NCBI GenBank assembly: GCA_035538735.1
Contig: DATLJU010000277.1
Coordinates: 1-8,461, forward strand
Origin: Anaeromyxobacter_A sp035538735
GTDB taxonomy: Bacteria; Myxococcota; Myxococcia; Myxococcales; Anaeromyxobacteraceae
Length of the DNA: 8,461 nucleotides
Reading direction: 5' to 3'
Within the stretch, counting starts at the first letter, position 1. Each line of letters opens with the position of its first letter. Of this stretch, positions 6,116 through 8,461 are shown piece after piece. The notes under the pieces are model-generated. The model worked only from the letters and a program-made list of their open reading frames with translations. It was not told the origin of the DNA and searched no databases. The position numbers and the translations under genes are program-made.

Positions 6116-7507
6116 TCAACGTCCGGCCTCCAGGTCCGCCAGCAACCGACGGAAGGCGGGCGTCTCGCGCAGTAGTCTGCCCGAGACTTCGCGCAGGCGA
6201 TCCACCTGTTCCTCGGGCAGCGTCAGGCTGGTCTCGACGCCCGTGAAGTACTTGCGCTCCGCCTCGTCCTTCAGGGACTCGAACGTCACGACGGAGAGGT
6301 AGGCATCGCGCCGGTCGGGACCCTCGGCCGGGCCGGCCCCTTTCCAGCGGGCCAGCTGGTCCCGGACCTTCTCGATCGAATCCAGCGTGATCCGGTCCAC
6401 CGGGATCGACCACATCTGGTCGCGGAGCTCGTCCTTGCCTGGCGGCTCGTCCGAGCGATCCCAGTCCACCTCCGGGAAGCGCAGGGCGTTGACGGCGATG
6501 ATCACCACCTTGCGAGCTCGGCGCAGCGCCGCCAGCTCCGGGGCCGCGGGCGCCAGCTCCAGGAGCTCGAACGCGTTGATGACCTCGTTCAGCCCCACGT
6601 TCTCCGAGAGGCCGCCGTCGAAGAGGTGGATGTAGCGCCGATCGGGTCGCTGGTAGGCCAGCAGCGCCCGGGCCCGCAGCATCGCCCGGCCGGGCGTCTC
6701 GCCGCCGGCAGCGCGCGCCTCGGCGGCGGTGAGCCAGGATGGGCCGGACCAGCCGCAGGTCCCGGCGCGGTTCTCGAGCGTGATGGGATACAACGACGGC
6801 GGCAGCGCGGTCGAGGTAGCGACGGCGCGGCCCAGCGTGACCTTCGAGAGATCGCCGCAGATGGCGTCGAACTGCTCCTGCGTGAAGGTGAACCGCGCGC
6901 CCGACGCGACGTCCGTGCCGTGGATGAGGACGAATGGCCCGCCGGCCGCTTTCAGGTCGCCGAACGTGGCGTGGTCGAAGACCGTCTCGTCGTACAGCTC
7001 CGCGAAGACGTCCGAGCGGTTGAAGGTGCCCGACGGCATGCGGAACCAGTTCCCCGGCGAGAGGATGCGCCACGCCAGCTCGCGCTCCAGGTTGCGCGAG
7101 AGCACCTTCGCCTCGAACTGATCGAAGGTGGCCTCACCGCGCAGACCGTAGAACGCAGCGGGCAGAGCCCCGCCCGAGACGGCTGAGATGACGTCGACCT
7201 CGTCGAGGAGGCGGCGCTTGCGGCCGTCGATGGTGACCGCGGTACGGCGCAGCTCCTCCAGGACGCCGTAGCCGAGCGCTGCGGCCCGCATCCCGCCCCC
7301 CGAGATGGCGAGCACGACCAGCAGGTCGTCCGATTGATCCGGGCGGGAATACTCGGCCATCCGGTAACCGGGTCCCCCGGCCTTCTCGAGGGGGGGCGTG
7401 GCCGGCCAGTGGGCGCAGGCCGAGACGAAGAGGAGGGCGGCGCCGAGCGCCGCGCGCCCGACGGCGAACGCGGAGAGGCGAGGCGCTGACGAGCTCGGAA
7501 TGGGCAT
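6116..7507 (-). CDS. Patatin-like phospholipase, predicted lipoprotein
   Basis: This 463-residue patatin-family serine hydrolase probably cleaves acyl esters of phospholipids or related lipids at the cell envelope. The ATG at 7507 yields a lipoprotein signal: a basic and hydrophobic stretch (10-27), then the lipobox VSAC with C31. An upstream in-frame TTG at 7591 would bury this signal and is rejected, although the Shine-Dalgarno at 7507 is weak. The patatin fold shows the oxyanion loop ISGGGMRAAALGYGVLEEL (68-86) and the nucleophile segment VISAVSGGALPAAFY (106-120) with S111. The dyad motif DGGLSENVGL starts at D297. The nucleophile elbow reads A-V-S-G-G, with Ala at the usual first Gly of GxSxG, a variant tolerated in this family. 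Conserved intermediate parts include RSDVFAELYDETVF (164-177) and STALPPSLYP (232-241). The protein is about 150 residues longer than a bare patatin domain, with a C-terminal helical tail. It is divergent from a second patatin gene. Confidence 0.88.
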   Translation of the reverse strand: MPIPSSSAPRLSAFAVGRAALGAALLFVSACAHWPATPPLEKAGGPGYRMAEYSRPDQSDDLLVVLAISGGGMRAAALGYGVLEELRRTAVTIDGRKRRLLDEVDVISAVSGGALPAAFYGLRGEATFDQFEAKVLSRNLERELAWRILSPGNWFRMPSGTFNRSDVFAELYDETVFDHATFGDLKAAGGPFVLIHGTDVASGARFTFTQEQFDAICGDLSKVTLGRAVATSTALPPSLYPITLENRAGTCGWSGPSWLTAAEARAAGGETPGRAMLRARALLAYQRPDRRYIHLFDGGLSENVGLNEVINAFELLELAPAAPELAALRRARKVVIIAVNALRFPEVDWDRSDEPPGKDELRDQMWSIPVDRITLDSIEKVRDQLARWKGAGPAEGPDRRDAYLSVVTFESLKDEAERKYFTGVETSLTLPEEQVDRLREVSGRLLRETPAFRRLLADLEAGR

Positions 7508-7715
7508 CCGGCGATCTCGCCGACCCGCAGGATTGACGGCGCGTGCACGTCGACCGTCGTGGTGAAGCGATGATCGCCAGTTGCGGGGCAAACTCGTTGG
7601 GTCCTGCCGGGTCGTAGTCCATTGTTCAGGCCGGAAAACCGGGACCTCATTGGGAAGATGACGGAGTGGCGACGCTCGTCGGCTCGCCCGCAGCTTCGAT
7701 CGAGGGAGGTATCCC
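7508..7715. promoter_or_regulatory. Divergent intergenic region between two patatin genes
   Basis: These 208 bp separate two start codons facing away from each other, so promoters for both must lie here or within the genes. It is less GC-rich than its flanks around 7615-7660. I see TTGACG at 7533-7538 but no acceptable -10 at 17 bases, and a CCGG-AAAA-CCGG motif near 7632-7643. An 8-bp palindrome CGTGCACG is at 7542-7549. No promoter can be assigned with confidence, and no RNA gene is evident. Confidence 0.4.
7704..7710 (+). promoter_or_regulatory. Strong ribosome binding site for the second patatin gene
   Basis: GGGAGGT, a near-perfect match to the 16S rRNA 3' end, lies five bases before the GTG at 7716. 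It fixes the start of a gene whose frame has no stop codon in the window. Confidence 0.75.
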
Positions 7716-8461
7716 GTGTGCTGCTCGCCCTGGCACCGACCGTCTGCCCTCCTCGTCGTCCTCGCCCTCCTGGGCGCGCCGGTCGCGACCCGCGCAGCGG
7801 ACCCGGCTCCGGCCCCGCCGTCGGGGAAGGAGCTGCTCGCGACGCCGATCTCGGTGACGGTCTCGGGCGGCGTCTCGATGGGCGCCTATGAGGCGGGGCT
7901 CCTCCATTACTTCCTGACATGGGTCCGCGCCAACGCGCAGCGATCGGAGCTCAAGCAGGTCACCGGCGCCTCCGCTGGATCCGTGAACTCGCTACTCTCG
8001 TTGATGGCGCAATGCGGGGAGCCGGAGGACGCTCCGATCGACAGCCTGTTCTGGAAGGTCTGGGTGCCGCTCGGGCTCGACCAGCTGTTCGCCAGCTCGA
8101 AGGCATCCCGGCAGGCGGCCTTCTCTCGCGCATGGTTCGAGTCCACGGCGCAGGAGATCGAGAGGCGCTGGATCGCCGGGCTGCGGAGCTCCTGCGACGT
8201 CGTCGTCGGCTTCTCCGCCACGCGCGTCGTGCCGCGGAACGTCCGGATCGGGAGCACCGAGAGTACCCTCACCGTGCCGCGGGTCGAGGAGCGGTTCGTG
8301 TTCCGCGTCCAGGGGCGCGGCCCGGGGAGACCGCCGCGACTCACGAATTACCGCGAGGCGACCGGCAGGGGCGACCCGCTGCTCCTTCCGGAGGATGAGC
8401 ACGGCGAGGTGGCCTTCGCGCGGCTGCGCGACGTCCTGTTCGCCTCGACCGCGTTCCCGCT
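7716..8461 (+). CDS. Exported patatin-like phospholipase, 3' truncated by window
   Basis: The frame starting at the GTG at 7716 stays open to the window end (248 full codons), so the C-terminus, including the catalytic Asp motif, is not visible. The N-terminus is a Sec signal peptide: a short basic part, hydrophobic ALLVVLALLGAPVA (11-24) and an ATRAA cleavage region (24-28). The lipobox is absent, so the protein is probably periplasmic or secreted further. Patatin motifs follow: VSGGVSMGAYEAGLL (49-63) and the nucleophile elbow TGASAGSVNSLL with S86 in GASAG. The oxyanion loop has V-S-M where GGGx[RK]G proteins carry a basic residue. Later stretches such as SCDVVVGFSATRV are compatible with the patatin core. 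Domains after about residue 200 were not recognised. The gene is divergent from the lipoprotein patatin at 208 bp, and the two share only family-level motifs, so a recent duplication is unlikely. Confidence 0.85.
   Translation, partial: MCCSPWHRPSALLVVLALLGAPVATRAADPAPAPPSGKELLATPISVTVSGGVSMGAYEAGLLHYFLTWVRANAQRSELKQVTGASAGSVNSLLSLMAQCGEPEDAPIDSLFWKVWVPLGLDQLFASSKASRQAAFSRAWFESTAQEIERRWIAGLRSSCDVVVGFSATRVVPRNVRIGSTESTLTVPRVEERFVFRVQGRGPGRPPRLTNYREATGRGDPLLLPEDEHGEVAFARLRDVLFASTAFP

Noticed and set aside
5979..7073. A 365-codon upstream extension of the binding-protein frame
   Set aside because: The extension overlaps the patatin gene in another frame, has no family motif, and would bury the signal peptide. 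The GTG at 5978 with its Shine-Dalgarno is the real start.
6116..8461. Patatin genes as part of an anti-phage CBASS-like system
   Set aside because: CBASS patatin effectors are cytosolic and sit beside a CD-NTase gene. Both proteins here carry export signals and no nucleotidyltransferase is present.

Overview
The window is a roughly 70% GC bacterial chromosome segment carrying nine protein-coding genes, two of them cut by the window edges. The best taxonomic clue is a mglB-mglA pair. MglB has the 159-residue length of the Myxococcus xanthus protein, and MglA is 195 residues with R53, T78, Q82 and N141-KRD in the Myxococcus positions. With the GC content this points to Myxococcota, and an Anaeromyxobacter-like lineage is plausible but not proven. 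No rRNA, tRNA, CRISPR array, insertion sequence or integrase was seen.

Layout. (1) 2-2556, plus strand: a tightly packed run made of the dnaX 3' end, ybaB/ebfC, recR, mglB and mglA. It joins DNA replication and recombination-mediator functions to the polarity GTPase switch MglA and its regulator MglB. An adenosine-specific kinase-family gene (2658-3140) follows about 100 bp later with its own strong ribosome binding site. (2) 3169-4311, minus strand: an AI-2E/PerM-family membrane protein, convergent with the kinase gene. (3) 4374-5060, plus strand: a family 5 (UDGb) uracil-DNA glycosylase with a 4Fe-4S cluster signature, divergent from the transporter. (4) 5124-7507, minus strand: a predicted patatin-like lipoprotein followed downstream by an exported GltI-like amino-acid-binding protein. 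(5) 7716-8461, plus strand: a second exported patatin-like protein, starting at a GTG behind a near-perfect GGAGGT and running off the window end. It is divergent from the first patatin.

How the genes work together. The left half is housekeeping plus cell polarity. The right half is an envelope-facing set: two differently anchored patatin-family lipid hydrolases, head to head across a 208-bp gap, with an orphan periplasmic binding protein behind one of them. The non-coding details most worth a look are a perfect 11-bp inverted repeat read through in frame inside the dnaX linker, and three perfect inverted repeats in the 137-bp leader of the binding-protein gene, one of which contains its Shine-Dalgarno sequence. 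I do not see a clearly new multi-gene system. The exported patatin pair with its solute-binding neighbour is the least ordinary part of the window.
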